Assembly (NCBI RefSeq): GCF_004125265.1
Contig: NZ_RDTE01000003.1
Location: forward strand, 7,564,001-7,628,000
From: Streptomyces lydicus
GTDB taxonomy: Bacteria > Actinomycetota > Actinomycetes > Streptomycetales > Streptomycetaceae
Direction of reading: 5' to 3'
DNA length: 64,000 nucleotides
The notes under the pieces were generated by a model. That model saw only the letters and a program-made list of their open reading frames with translations, ran no database searches and was not told where the DNA came from. This document shows, piece by piece, positions 54,580-63,671 of this stretch; positions within the stretch are counted from its first letter, which is position 1; every line of letters begins with the position of its first letter. The translations under genes and the position numbers were made by a program.

Positions 54580-55932
54580 TCAATTCGCGTACCGACGGAG
54601 GAACAACGCCTCCGCCAGAGAAAGCCGCTCCAGCTCCTGTGGAGAAACGCTTTCGTTGACCGCGTGGATCTGGGCCTCCGGCTCGCTCAGGCCGATGAGG
54701 AGGATCTCGGCGTCGGGATAGAGCGCGGCCAGCGTGTTGCACAGCGGGATCGAGCCGCCCATACCGGCGGTCTGCATCTCCTCGCCGTCGTACGCCTCGC
54801 GCAGTGCCGTGGCCATCGAGGTGTACGCCGGGCTGCTGGTGTCGGCGCGGAACGGCTGGCCCTGGCCGACCTGCTCGACGGCGACCCGCGCGCCCCACGG
54901 GGCGGCGCTCTCCAGATGCGCGGTCAGCAGCTTCGTCGCCTCGGCCGCGTCCGTGCCCGGCGGCACCCGCAGGCTGACCAGAGCCCGCGCACCGGCCTGT
55001 ACGGACGGGGTGGCGCCGACCACCGGCGGGCAGTCGATGCCGAGCACCGTGACGGCCGGACGCGCCCAGATCCGGTCCGCGACCGAGCCGCTGCCCACCA
55101 GACCGACGCCGTCGAGCACCTTGGCGTCCTTGCGGAAGTCCTCCTCGGCGTACTGCAGGCCCTCCCAGGAGGCGTCCGCGGCCAGTCCGTTCACAGTGGT
55201 CGAACCGTCCTCGGCGCGCAGCGAGTCCAGGACCCGGATCAGCGCGGCCAGCGCGTCGGGGGCCGCGCCGCCGAACTGGCCGGAGTGGAGGTTGCCCTGC
55301 AGGGTGTCGACCTGGACCCGTACGAGCGTCATCCCGCGCAGCGTCGCGGTGACCGTCGGCAGCCCCACCCGGAAGTTGCCGGTGTCGCCGATGACGATGG
55401 CGTCCGCGGCCAGCAGCTCGGGGTGGGCCTCGGCGTAGCGCTCCAGGCCGCCGGTGCCCTGTTCCTCCGAACCCTCCACGATCATCTTGATGTTGACCGG
55501 CACCCCGCCGTGCTCCTTGAGCGCGCGCAGTGCCGTCAGATGCATGATCAGGCCGCCCTTGCAGTCCGCCGCGCCGCGCCCGTACCAGCGGCCGTCGCGC
55601 TCGGTCAGCTCGAACGGCGGGGAGATCCAGGCGGCCTCGTCCAGCGGGGGCTGCACGTCGTAGTGCGCGTACAGCAGCACCGTCGGGGCGCCGGCCGGGC
55701 CGGGCAGGAAGCCGTACACGGACCGGGTGCCGTCCGGGGTGTCCAGCAGCGCCACGTCCTGGAAGCCGTCCGCCCGCAGCGCCCCGGCGACCCAGTCGGC
55801 GGCCGCCTCGCACTCGCTCTTGGGGAACTGGGCCGGATCCGCCACCGACTTGAAGGCCACCAGCTCGGCCAGCTCGGTCCTGGCGCGGGGCTGCAGTGCG
55901 GCGACGGTACGTGCGAGCGGGCTGTCAGACAT
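54580..55932 (-). CDS. M20/M25/M40-family metallopeptidase (dipeptidase)
   Basis: A 450-residue zinc peptidase. Metal and catalytic motifs: YAHYDVQP (H and D), YGRGAADCKGG (bridging D), IVEGSEEQGTGG (catalytic E and metal E) and, near the C-terminus, PEAQIHAVNES (H). A dimerisation lid lies at about 215-320. It should cleave dipeptides or remove N-acyl groups in the cytoplasm. AAGGAGCG precedes ATG 55932. The gene ends at the structured repeat and diverges from the flavoprotein gene. Confidence 0.93.
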   Translation of the reverse strand: MSDSPLARTVAALQPRARTELAELVAFKSVADPAQFPKSECEAAADWVAGALRADGFQDVALLDTPDGTRSVYGFLPGPAGAPTVLLYAHYDVQPPLDEAAWISPPFELTERDGRWYGRGAADCKGGLIMHLTALRALKEHGGVPVNIKMIVEGSEEQGTGGLERYAEAHPELLAADAIVIGDTGNFRVGLPTVTATLRGMTLVRVQVDTLQGNLHSGQFGGAAPDALAALIRVLDSLRAEDGSTTVNGLAADASWEGLQYAEEDFRKDAKVLDGVGLVGSGSVADRIWARPAVTVLGIDCPPVVGATPSVQAGARALVSLRVPPGTDAAEATKLLTAHLESAAPWGARVAVEQVGQGQPFRADTSSPAYTSMATALREAYDGEEMQTAGMGGSIPLCNTLAALYPDAEILLIGLSEPEAQIHAVNESVSPQELERLSLAEALFLRRYAN

Positions 55933-56109
55933 GGAACGCTCCTTGTGGGCGCGACGTTGTGCGTACGGGCCGTCCGGCCTCGTGAGCCGGACGGGCCGGA
56001 CGTACGGGCATCAGTGCCCCCGATCTTCCCACAGGCCTCTGGATCAACAGCGGCCCGTAGGATGCGGGCGGTACGCCCAGCCAGCCATCGAACGGGAGCA
56101 GAAGCACAG

Positions 56110-57315
56110 GTGAGCAGCGAGCACGCAGCCGAGGACAACCAGCAGGTGTGGGACGTCGTGGTGGTGGGTGCGGGGCCTGCGGGCGCCTCGGCCGCGCATG
56201 CCGCGGCCTGTACAGGACGCCGGGTGCTGCTCCTGGAGAAAGCGGAGCTCCCGCGCTACAAGACCTGTGGCGGCGGCATCATCGGCCCGTCGCGGGACGC
56301 GCTGCCGCCGGGCTTCGAGCTGCCGCTGCGGGACCGGGTGCATGCGGTGACGTTCTCGCTGAACGGCCGGTTGACCCGCACCCGCCGCTCCAGGAACATG
56401 CTGTTCGGGCTGATCAACCGCCCCGACTTCGATGCGCGGCTGGTCGAGTCGGCCAAGGACGCGGGCGCGACGGTCCGTACGGGCGTCACGGTCTCGCGGG
56501 TGGAGCAGCACGGCGCCGAGGTGCCGGACCGCCGGACCGTCGCGGTGGTGCTGGGCGACGGCGAGGTGGTGCTGGCCCGCGCCGTGGTGGGCGCGGACGG
56601 CAGCGCCGGACGGATAGGAGCCCATGTCGGCGTCAAGGTCGATCAGGTCGACCTCGGCCTGGAGGCAGAGATTCCGGTACCGGCACCGGTCGCCGAGGAC
56701 TGGGCGGGCCGGGTGCTCATCGACTGGGGCCCGATCCCCGGGAGCTACGGCTGGGTCTTCCCCAAGGGCGACACGCTGACCGTGGGTGTCATCTCGGCGC
56801 GGGGCGAGGGGGCCGCGACCAAGCGCTATCTGGAGGATTTCATCGGCCGGCTGGGCCTCGCCGGTTTTGAGCCGAGCATCTCGTCCGGGCACCTGACCCG
56901 CTGCCGCGCCGAGGACTCCCCGCTGTCCCGAGGCCGGGTGCTGGTGTGCGGTGACGCGGCCGGGCTGCTGGAGCCGTGGACGCGGGAGGGCATCTCCTTC
57001 GCGCTGCGGTCGGGGCGGCTCGCGGGGGAGTGGGCGGTGCGCGTCTCCGAGGCCCATGACGCGGTGGACGCCCGTCGTCAGGCCCTCAATTACGCCTTCG
57101 CCATCAAGGCGGGTCTTGGCGTGGAGATGGGCGTGGGGCGGCAGATGCTCAAGGTCTTCTCGCGCCGTCCCGGCGTGCTGCACGCCGCGATCACCGGCTT
57201 CCGCCCTGCCTGGCAGGCCTTTGCGAAGATCACCCGTGGGACGACCACGCTGGCCGAGATCGTGCGTACCCATTCGATGGCGCGTCGCGCGCTGGAGGCG
57301 ATGAACCGGGGGTGA
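56110..57315 (+). CDS. geranylgeranyl-reductase-family flavoprotein
   Basis: A 401-residue FAD-dependent oxidoreductase of the geranylgeranyl reductase family. The FAD motif VVVGAGPAGASAAHAA is at the N-terminus, followed by EKAELPRYKTCGGGI, FGLINRPDFDARL, and the second FAD motif LVCGDAAGLLEPWTREGISFAL. Family members reduce isoprenoid double bonds of chlorophyll, archaeal lipids or menaquinone side chains; in Streptomyces a menaquinone or terpenoid target is plausible. The start GTG 56110 follows GGGAGCAG. It is monocistronic. Confidence 0.88.
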   Translation: MSSEHAAEDNQQVWDVVVVGAGPAGASAAHAAACTGRRVLLLEKAELPRYKTCGGGIIGPSRDALPPGFELPLRDRVHAVTFSLNGRLTRTRRSRNMLFGLINRPDFDARLVESAKDAGATVRTGVTVSRVEQHGAEVPDRRTVAVVLGDGEVVLARAVVGADGSAGRIGAHVGVKVDQVDLGLEAEIPVPAPVAEDWAGRVLIDWGPIPGSYGWVFPKGDTLTVGVISARGEGAATKRYLEDFIGRLGLAGFEPSISSGHLTRCRAEDSPLSRGRVLVCGDAAGLLEPWTREGISFALRSGRLAGEWAVRVSEAHDAVDARRQALNYAFAIKAGLGVEMGVGRQMLKVFSRRPGVLHAAITGFRPAWQAFAKITRGTTTLAEIVRTHSMARRALEAMNRG

Positions 57316-57467
57316 GGCGGGGGTGAGGCGGGCCCCGGCCGTCCCGCAGGCGGCGGCGTGGAGGGGGTGCGGAGGGGGCGGTGCCTACGGCTTCCCGGCC
57401 AAGGACACCGCACCCAAGGAGCTGGTGCGCGTCGTGCGCGCGAGCGCACCCGGCCGTTCGTGCCGGC

Positions 57468-57779
57468 CTATGAGTCGGAGTCGGTGCGGCCCGGCCGGCT
57501 GGGCTGAAGCCAGACGACGTCCCCGGGGGACGGGCCGGCTCCCGGGCGGCCGGGAAGACGCCGGAGCACCTGCACCACGCGGACGCAGAACAACACCCCG
57601 CCGACGGCGGTGCTCACCGCGAGCCACGGTCCGCGCCACGGGGCCGGCACCGGGCCCCACAGGGCCGCGCCGCCCAGCACCCCGAAACCTACGACGCCCA
57701 CGAAGGCGCCGCTGACCAGGGCAAACATGATCTCGACGGTGACCGCGTCGCGCTCGGCCTGCGTACGGCTCGGTGACAT
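57468..57779 (-). CDS. DUF6332 family small membrane protein
   Basis: A 103-residue protein with the family opening SRTQAERDAVTVEIMFALVS and two membrane helices (about 17-40 and 50-70). DUF6332 is a Streptomyces family of unknown function. ATG 57779 has GGAAG 8-9 nt upstream; a longer frame has no site. Stands alone. Confidence 0.78.
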   Translation of the reverse strand: MSPSRTQAERDAVTVEIMFALVSGAFVGVVGFGVLGGAALWGPVPAPWRGPWLAVSTAVGGVLFCVRVVQVLRRLPGRPGAGPSPGDVVWLQPSRPGRTDSDS

Positions 57780-58088
57780 ACCGACAGTCTTCCAGGGGCC
57801 ACCGCACTTTGGCCCGGGTCCGAGGAACGTGCCCTGGCGGTCTGCCGGTTGGCCCCCGTAGAGGCGTGGGACTGGCCGCAGCCACCGGAATCCGGCTCGG
57901 GCATCCCACGCAACGGCCTCGGCAAGCATCGTGCGCCCACCCGGAAGAGTTTCCTCCGTCGGGCTCTGAGAGCTGTCCTCATCCGGGCCATATGGCGACG
58001 GCCGCGCCCTCAGCCCGATCGGACGGAGGACTGACCGTGCTGCCGACGGCAGCAGCCGGGTGACCGGGTGACCGGGTGAGGGTAATGG

Positions 58089-58856
58089 TCAGAGCCCGGC
58101 GCGCTCTCGCCACAGCCGGGGCAGCGTCTCATCGCCGGTGATCGTCATCGCGTCCCACGGCAGACGGTTCCACAGCGCGAGATACAGCTCCTCGGCCGGG
58201 CCCTCGATCGTGCAGTCCGCCGGCTTGTCGGCGTCCGGTCCGTCGCCGCCGGCCTCCGCGGCGGTACGCACCGTGTGCGGCGGCGCGTCGGAGAGCCGGA
58301 CGGTCCAGTCGGCGTCGGGCGCGTTCGTCGCGCGCAGCCGCAGCGTCCGGGGGACGTCCGTGCGGACCTTGCTGCGGTCCCGGCCGTGAAAGCCCGTCAG
58401 GAGTTCATCGATCCCGTCGGCCGCGAAGGCGGACGGGAGAGGGGTGAGGGAGGCGCCGAGTGCCTGCTGTGCGTCCGCGCGGTGCACCGAGGTCTCGTGC
58501 GCCTGCCGGCGGGCCCAGAACGCCAGCGGGGAGGGGGCGGGGAGGAAGGTCCAGGCCGTCAGGTCCTGCGGGGCGGAGTGCAGTGCCAGGACGAGGTGGT
58601 GATGGCCTTCGCGCAGCCAGGCCACGAGCTCGTCGTCGGCAAGGTCCGGAGCCTCGGCGGGACGGCTGGGCTGCTGCAGGCCCTGCGTCACGAACTCCGT
58701 CGCCCAGCGGTGGACCCGGCCGATGTGGGTGACCAGATCCCGCATCTGCCACTCGGGACAGGCCGGAATACGGGCATCCGGGCCCGCCTCCTCGGCGGCG
58801 TCGGCGAGCAGGCTTCCGTCCAGTCGCAGCGATTCGACGAACTCAGTGATCTCCAT
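58089..58856 (-). CDS. mycothiol-dependent maleylpyruvate-isomerase-family protein
   Basis: A 255-residue protein with the DinB-like four-helix N-terminal domain (DLVTHIGRVHRWATEFV; ETSVHRADAQQALG) that binds a divalent metal and mycothiol, and an MDMPI C-terminal domain (about 165-255). Members isomerise maleylpyruvate or act as thiol transferases; the specific substrate is unknown. The ATG lacks a ribosome site but CACACT lies 7 nt upstream, as in the phosphoesterase gene, so a leaderless mRNA is likely. Confidence 0.85.
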   Translation of the reverse strand: MEITEFVESLRLDGSLLADAAEEAGPDARIPACPEWQMRDLVTHIGRVHRWATEFVTQGLQQPSRPAEAPDLADDELVAWLREGHHHLVLALHSAPQDLTAWTFLPAPSPLAFWARRQAHETSVHRADAQQALGASLTPLPSAFAADGIDELLTGFHGRDRSKVRTDVPRTLRLRATNAPDADWTVRLSDAPPHTVRTAAEAGGDGPDADKPADCTIEGPAEELYLALWNRLPWDAMTITGDETLPRLWRERAGL

Positions 58857-58973
58857 GGTCAGAAGTGTGCCAGCCGCCACTGACAACGCACCCGCGCGGG
58901 TCCGGGCGGCGTCCGCGCGCACGCAGGTGAGCGGGCGGGCGGCCTGCCTGCCCGTGCGGGTGCGCCGGCCGGA

Positions 58974-60212
58974 TCACGCCCGCCCGGTGCGGTGCGCCCC
59001 GCGGGTGGCGTACGCGATGACCGCGGCGACCGCGGCCAGCAGCGCCACCGTGGTCAGGGCAATCGGCAGGCCGGCCGCCTCGGCGAGGAAGCCGATGGCG
59101 GGCGGGCCGAGCAGCATGCCGCCGTAGCCGACCGTGGAGGCCACCGCGACCCCGTCCGGGCCGCCGCTCTCGCCGGCCCGGGCAATGGCGATCGGAAAGA
59201 TGTTGGCGAGCCCCAGACCCGCGACGGCGAAGCCGGCGCAGGCCGCCCCGGTCGAGGGGGCGAGCGCGCCGAGCAGCATGCCGGCGGTCGCCGTCGTCCC
59301 GCCCGCGATCAGCGCCCGCGCCGCGCCGAAGCGCTGCACGAGCGCGGTCCCGGACAGCCGCCCCACGGTCATCGCCAGCGCGAACACGGCATATCCGGCG
59401 GCCGCCGTACCCGCTCCGGCGCCCAGGTCCTGGGAGAGGTGGAGCGCACCCCAGTCGGCCATGGCCCCCTCGCCGTACGCGGTGCACAGTGCGATCAGCC
59501 CGAAGACCAGCACCAAGCGGCGGCCGTGGCCCGCCCGGCCGTGCCGAGGCCGGCTCTCCTGCGTCGCCGGCAAACGCTCGGGGACGGCCGGGGACGACGG
59601 GTGTGCGCGCAGCGAGTTCCCCGCAACGGCCGTCACCAGCAGGCCGATCGCGGCGAGCAGCAGCAGGTGAACGGTGGGGGAGAGGCTGCCCGCGATCAGC
59701 CCGCCGAGGCCCGCGCCGAGCATGCCGCCGAGGCTGAAGGCGGCATGGAAGCTGGGCATCACCGGACGCCGCAGCGCGCTGATGAGGTCGACCGCGGCGC
59801 TGTTCATCGCGACGTTGAGCGAGCCGTACGCGGCACCGAAGACCAGCAGGACCAGGCCCAGCGCGGTCGCCGAGTGGGTGAGCGGCGGCAGCACGATGCT
59901 CAGCGCGAGGGCGGCCGCCGAGGCGGTCGTGACGGTGTGGCTGCCGAACCGTCGGCACAGCCTGCCGGTGAGCATCATGAAGGCGACCGCGCCGGCCGAC
60001 ACGCCGAGCAGCGCGAGTCCCAGGGCGCCCGCACCGGCGCCGGTCTGTGCCTTGATCGCGGGGATCCGGACCACCCAGCCGGCGAAGAGGAAGCCGTCCA
60101 TGGCGAAGAAGGCGGTGACGGCGATGCGGAGGCGGGTGAGGTGCGGATCGGCGGGGGGAGTGCGGCCCGTGTCCTTCGTCAGGGCCGCCCGTATTTTGTT
60201 TAGTGTCGGCAC
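58974..60212 (-). CDS. MFS transporter (YbjJ/sugar-efflux-like)
   Basis: A 412-residue membrane protein with 12 predicted helices. Typical MFS loop GRLCRRFGSHTVTTA lies between helices 2 and 3. The sequence resembles the YbjJ/FucP-like group. The start GTG 60212 (VPTLNKIRAAL) overlaps the promoter region of the divergent ROK regulator. Divergent placement with a ROK regulator suggests that it moves a sugar or related molecule under that regulator. Confidence 0.86.
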   Translation of the reverse strand: MPTLNKIRAALTKDTGRTPPADPHLTRLRIAVTAFFAMDGFLFAGWVVRIPAIKAQTGAGAGALGLALLGVSAGAVAFMMLTGRLCRRFGSHTVTTASAAALALSIVLPPLTHSATALGLVLLVFGAAYGSLNVAMNSAAVDLISALRRPVMPSFHAAFSLGGMLGAGLGGLIAGSLSPTVHLLLLAAIGLLVTAVAGNSLRAHPSSPAVPERLPATQESRPRHGRAGHGRRLVLVFGLIALCTAYGEGAMADWGALHLSQDLGAGAGTAAAGYAVFALAMTVGRLSGTALVQRFGAARALIAGGTTATAGMLLGALAPSTGAACAGFAVAGLGLANIFPIAIARAGESGGPDGVAVASTVGYGGMLLGPPAIGFLAEAAGLPIALTTVALLAAVAAVIAYATRGAHRTGRA

Positions 60213-60229
60213 AAAGCCAGAATAGAGGG

Positions 60230-61450
60230 GTGACCCAGACTCGGACAACCAGGCTGGAGCGGGGCCGTGGCGCCCTCGGACCCGCACTGGAGCTCGTACA
60301 CACCGGACGCGCACCCACCCGCGCCGTCCTGACCTCCGAACTCGGCGTGACCCGCGCGACCGCGGGGGCGGTGGCCGCCGAGCTCGAAGCGCTCGGCCTG
60401 ATCACCGTCGACTCCCGGCCGACCGCCTCGGCCGGCGCGCAGGGGCGCCCCTCCCACCGGCTGTTCGTCGCCGAGAACGGACCGGTCGTGCTCGCCGCGC
60501 AGATCCACGCCGACGGCTTCCGGGTCGCGCTGGTGGGCCTGGGGGGCCGCATCGTGGCGACCTCGGCCGGCTGCGGCACCATCCCCGCCGACCCGGCGCA
60601 TGTCCTCGCCGATGTGGTCGCGGCCGGCTCGGACCTGCTGCGCGAGACCGGAAGGCGCTGCCTCGGTGCCGGCCTCGCGGTGCCCTCCGCGGTGGCCGAA
60701 CCGGACGGTGAGGCCCTTGCGCCGCTCCATGTCGCCTGGCCTTCCGGCGCCCCCGTACGCGCACTCTTCCTGCGCGCGCTGGCCGACGCCGGCATCCCGG
60801 GAGTCACCGCGGCGACCGGCCTCACCGGCAATGACGTCAACCTCATGGCGCTCGCCGAACACCGGCACGGCGTCGGCCGGGGCGCCCGTGATCTGCTCTG
60901 TGTGGCGTCCGGCCACCGGGGCGTCGGCGGGGCGCTGGTGCTCGACGGCCGTCTGCACAGCGGCAGTTCGGGCCTGGCGCTGGAGGTCGGGCACCTGACG
61001 GTCAACCCCGAGGGGGCGCCCTGCCACTGCGGCAGCCGCGGCTGTCTGGACGTCGAGGCGGATCCGCTCGCCTTCCTCGGCGCCGCGGGCCGTGAACCGG
61101 GCCCCGAGGTCTCCCTGCTCCAGCAGGCCGCCGACCTGCTGCGGGACGAGTACACCGATCCGGGCGTCCGCTCCGCCGCCGATCTCCTCATCGACCGCCT
61201 CGGGCTCGGCCTGGCCGGACTCGTCAACATCCTCAACCCCGACCTCATCGTCCTCGGCGGACTGCACCGCGCCCTGCTGGACGCCGATCCGGAGCGGCTG
61301 CGCGCGGTGGTCGCCGACCGCAGCCTGTGGGGCCGCAGCGGCGGGGTGCCGATCCTGCCCTGCACCCTCGACCACAACAGCCTCGTCGGCGCGGCGGAGT
61401 TGGCCTGGCAGCCGGTTCTGGACGATCCGCTGGTCGTCCTCGACCGGTAA
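60230..61450 (+). CDS. ROK-family transcriptional regulator (NagC/XylR type)
   Basis: A 406-residue protein with an N-terminal winged helix (about 20-70, APTRAVLTSELGVTRATAGAV) and a ROK sensor domain with the zinc site EVGHLTVNPEGAPCHCGSRG. It should repress the divergent MFS gene and itself, with a sugar as inducer. GTG 60230 has a G-run directly abutting it but CAGAAT 6 nt upstream fits leaderless expression; GTG 60203 is an alternative. An imperfect dyad TATTTTGT... TATTCTGG lies across 60191-60224. Confidence 0.87.
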   Translation: MTQTRTTRLERGRGALGPALELVHTGRAPTRAVLTSELGVTRATAGAVAAELEALGLITVDSRPTASAGAQGRPSHRLFVAENGPVVLAAQIHADGFRVALVGLGGRIVATSAGCGTIPADPAHVLADVVAAGSDLLRETGRRCLGAGLAVPSAVAEPDGEALAPLHVAWPSGAPVRALFLRALADAGIPGVTAATGLTGNDVNLMALAEHRHGVGRGARDLLCVASGHRGVGGALVLDGRLHSGSSGLALEVGHLTVNPEGAPCHCGSRGCLDVEADPLAFLGAAGREPGPEVSLLQQAADLLRDEYTDPGVRSAADLLIDRLGLGLAGLVNILNPDLIVLGGLHRALLDADPERLRAVVADRSLWGRSGGVPILPCTLDHNSLVGAAELAWQPVLDDPLVVLDR

Positions 61451-61558
61451 CGGGCGGACGGGACGGCAGGCGGCGAACTGCCCTCCTGCCTTCCTGCCCT
61501 CGTGCCCCGCAAGGCGCAGCGCCCTGCCGCCGTCCGGCCGGCGTCCTAGGCTGTGGCC

Positions 61559-61942
61559 ATGATTCCCGAAGCGGTCGCGCACAGTCCTTACGTCAGCCTC
61601 GTCACGTACCGCAAGAGCGGAACGCCGGTGGCGACCCCGGTGTGGGCGGTGGCCGAGGGGGAGGAGCTACTGGTGTGGACGCGGGACGACAGCTGGAAGG
61701 TGAAGCGGCTGCGCAACGACGGCCGGGTGACCGTCACCCCGTGCGATGTCCGGGGCCGGATCGCCGAGGGCGCGCAGACCGTCGAGGGCACCGGCCGGCT
61801 CCTGGAGGGGAAGGGCGAACTCGGCAGGGTGCGCCGGGCGATGGCGGGCAAGTACGGGCTGCGCTTCCGGCTGATGGACGGCGTCGGTGCGCTGGTGCGC
61901 GGCGGTAAGCGGCCGCATGTGGGGATCTCGGTCACGCTGTAG
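61559..61942 (+). CDS. PPOX-class F420-dependent oxidoreductase
   Basis: A 127-residue split-barrel protein (SPYVSLVTYRKSGTPVATPVWA, DDSWKVKRLRNDGRVTVTPCD) of the pyridoxamine 5'-phosphate oxidase-like group that uses F420 or flavin. Function likely reduction of a small molecule. ATG 61559 has no ribosome site; TAGGCT lies 6 nt upstream, the same hexamer and spacing as the M56 gene, so a leaderless mRNA is expected. Its last 11 nt overlap the converging phosphotriesterase gene. Confidence 0.85.
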   Translation: MIPEAVAHSPYVSLVTYRKSGTPVATPVWAVAEGEELLVWTRDDSWKVKRLRNDGRVTVTPCDVRGRIAEGAQTVEGTGRLLEGKGELGRVRRAMAGKYGLRFRLMDGVGALVRGGKRPHVGISVTL

Positions 61943-62972
61943 GAGCCCGTCGCCTTTCCCGGGGTTGGTGCGGGTTCCGGGGAGCCCGCGCCCAGCCGGC
62001 GGCGAAGGCGCGGGCCGGGTTCGCCGTCAGGAACCGTGTCACCAGGTCCTTTCCCAGGGCGGCTTCGAGCCGTTCCCGGTGACGGCGCAGCAGGTGCGGC
62101 ATGCCGGGACCGCCGTTCACCGACCGGGCGCCGGCTGTCGTGGTGTCGCCGCCCAGCAGGATCCGGTCGCCGAAGCCCGCCTCGGTGAGCGCGGCCAGCG
62201 CCTTGGGGAGGCGCCAGTCGGTCGCGTGATGGGCTCGCGAGGGACCGTCGAACGCCAGATACGCCCCGGCCTCCGCGGCCGTCCGGTGGGCGACGAGGTC
62301 CGGTGAGCGGTTGAGGTGGCCGAGGATCACCCGGTCCGGCGGGACCGCCAACTCCCCGCAGAGCAGGTCGAGTACGTCCAGGGCCCCGGTGCCCAGCTCC
62401 AGATGGACGCCGATGGCCGCACCGGTCGCCCGCTGCGCCTCGGCAGCCGCTGCCATGGTGTGCCGGGCGTGCGCGTCCAGGCCGTGGAAGCCTCCGGCGA
62501 CCTTGATCATCCCGGCGCGCGGGCCATTGCCGCCGATCCCTTCGGTCAGTTCGGCGACGAACAGTTCGGCCAACCCTGAGCGAAGTTGCTCCAGCACCTC
62601 GGGTGCGTAGTGCGCCGACTGGTGCAGCCCGGTGGCGGCGACGATGTGCACTCCCGATTCCCGCGCCAGCCCGGGGAGTTCGGCGGCGCCCCGGCCCATG
62701 CCGTACGGCGTCCACTGGATCACCGCCATACCGCCGGCCGCGCGGAAGGCGCGCAGCTCGGCGGCCGCGGCCGCGGGGTCGTCCAGTTCCTGGCCCGGCA
62801 ACTGCGGGCTGCGCAGGAAGAGGTGGTCGTGCGCGTCACAGACGCCGAGACCGGCGGGGGCGATGTCGCCGAGGACCGTGCGGATGGTGGGGGCGGTGTC
62901 GCCGAGGGGTGTAGTAGGGACGGCGGGGGCGGTCGGTGTGTCCGACGGGCCCGACGGGGCCCCGTTCACCAC
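61932..62972 (-). CDS. phosphotriesterase-family metal-dependent hydrolase
   Basis: A 346-residue amidohydrolase-superfamily protein. Metal ligands: CDAHDHLFL (HxH), the likely carboxylated lysine in GMIKVAGG, the histidines in GVHLELGTG and LGHLNRSPD, and the aspartate in LLGGDTTTAG. Such enzymes act on lactones, phosphoesters or amides. The first 30 residues are a low-complexity extension. The GTG start overlaps the end of the DUF4865 gene, so the two are coupled. Third gene of the tetR-DUF4865-phosphotriesterase operon. Confidence 0.87.
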   Translation of the reverse strand: MVNGAPSGPSDTPTAPAVPTTPLGDTAPTIRTVLGDIAPAGLGVCDAHDHLFLRSPQLPGQELDDPAAAAAELRAFRAAGGMAVIQWTPYGMGRGAAELPGLARESGVHIVAATGLHQSAHYAPEVLEQLRSGLAELFVAELTEGIGGNGPRAGMIKVAGGFHGLDAHARHTMAAAAEAQRATGAAIGVHLELGTGALDVLDLLCGELAVPPDRVILGHLNRSPDLVAHRTAAEAGAYLAFDGPSRAHHATDWRLPKALAALTEAGFGDRILLGGDTTTAGARSVNGGPGMPHLLRRHRERLEAALGKDLVTRFLTANPARAFAAGWARAPRNPHQPRERRRAPTA

Positions 62973-63640
62973 TGCCGTCCGGTGCCGAGCCGTCCGGTGC
63001 CCGGGGCGGACAGATGCAGCACCTCGTAGCGGTCCCCGGCGGGCCAGGGGGAAGCGTGGGAGGTGTGAGAGGCATGGGAGGCGTGAGAGGCGTGGGAGGT
63101 GTGCGCCCAGAGGGTGAAGTGGACCAGTTCCCAGTGCCGTGGGTCCAGGGCCAGGGCAGTGGTGTGCACCCCGTCCGTCGTGGCCAGCTCCTCGTGTCCG
63201 GCCACCGCACGGGCGATGACGGTGGCGGCGTCGGCGTCCTCGGCGACCGTCTCCGTCCGCCGGGTGTAGGCGCGGGGCGGGGCGTCGGCGGCCGGGCCGG
63301 GGCGGTGGTACAGCCCCTGCCAGTGCTGGACGACCGGCCGTCCGAAGTCGCGGACCACCCCGCGGAATCCGTCACCGAGGAGGAAGCGGTTCATGGCCTC
63401 CGGATCGGCCCAGAGGTAGAACGGCGCGTACTGATTGACCGGTGAGCCGTCGACCCCGCGCTCCCGCACTCCGTACGCCTTGAGGCCGAGCCCGGCGAAG
63501 TCGTCCAGGAGGTGGCCCCTGGACTCCACCCGGTGCCGGATGATCTGCATGTCGTAGTCGGCGGGAAGGGTGATCGCATACTGCATGGCGTGCATGGCGT
63601 GCATGGCGTGCATGGCGTGCATGGCGTGCATGGCGTGCAT
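62966..63640 (-). CDS. DUF4865 family protein with 9-bp-repeat N- and C-terminal extensions
   Basis: The conserved domain starts at MQYAITLPADYDMQIIRHRV (ATG 63586) and includes VNQYAPFYLWADPEAMNRFL, typical of DUF4865, whose role is unknown. Six further in-frame ATGs lie every 9 nt upstream (to 63640) as ATGCACGCC repeats, which add up to six Met-His-Ala units; GGAGT precedes the first one, so up to 224 residues. A second 9-bp repeat near the C-terminus encodes SHASHASHASHTSHAS. It follows the tetR gene by 31 nt, a usual pairing for this family. Confidence 0.8.
   Translation of the reverse strand: MHAMHAMHAMHAMHAMHAMQYAITLPADYDMQIIRHRVESRGHLLDDFAGLGLKAYGVRERGVDGSPVNQYAPFYLWADPEAMNRFLLGDGFRGVVRDFGRPVVQHWQGLYHRPGPAADAPPRAYTRRTETVAEDADAATVIARAVAGHEELATTDGVHTTALALDPRHWELVHFTLWAHTSHASHASHASHTSHASPWPAGDRYEVLHLSAPGTGRLGTGRQW
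63054..63098. repeat. 9-bp tandem repeat in the DUF4865 coding sequence (Ser-His-Ala units)
   Basis: Five units close to GCGTGGGAG occur on the plus strand and encode the SHA repeats of the minus-strand gene. Confidence 0.8.
63584..63640. repeat. 9-bp tandem repeat carrying seven in-frame start codons
   Basis: CATGGCGTG recurs as perfect 9-bp units, read as ATGCACGCC on the minus strand, directly upstream of and in frame with the DUF4865 gene. Confidence 0.92.
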
Positions 63641-63671
63641 GGCGGACTCCGTACGGTGTGGGGAGGAACGC

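Noticed and set aside
52000..54580. Insertion sequence or integrated element around the gene-poor patch and structured repeats
   Set aside because: No transposase, integrase, target duplication or tRNA was found.
63584..63640. Repeat as a CRISPR or sequencing artefact
   Set aside because: The units are contiguous and in frame with the gene, and a similar 9-bp repeat lies at the other end of the same gene.
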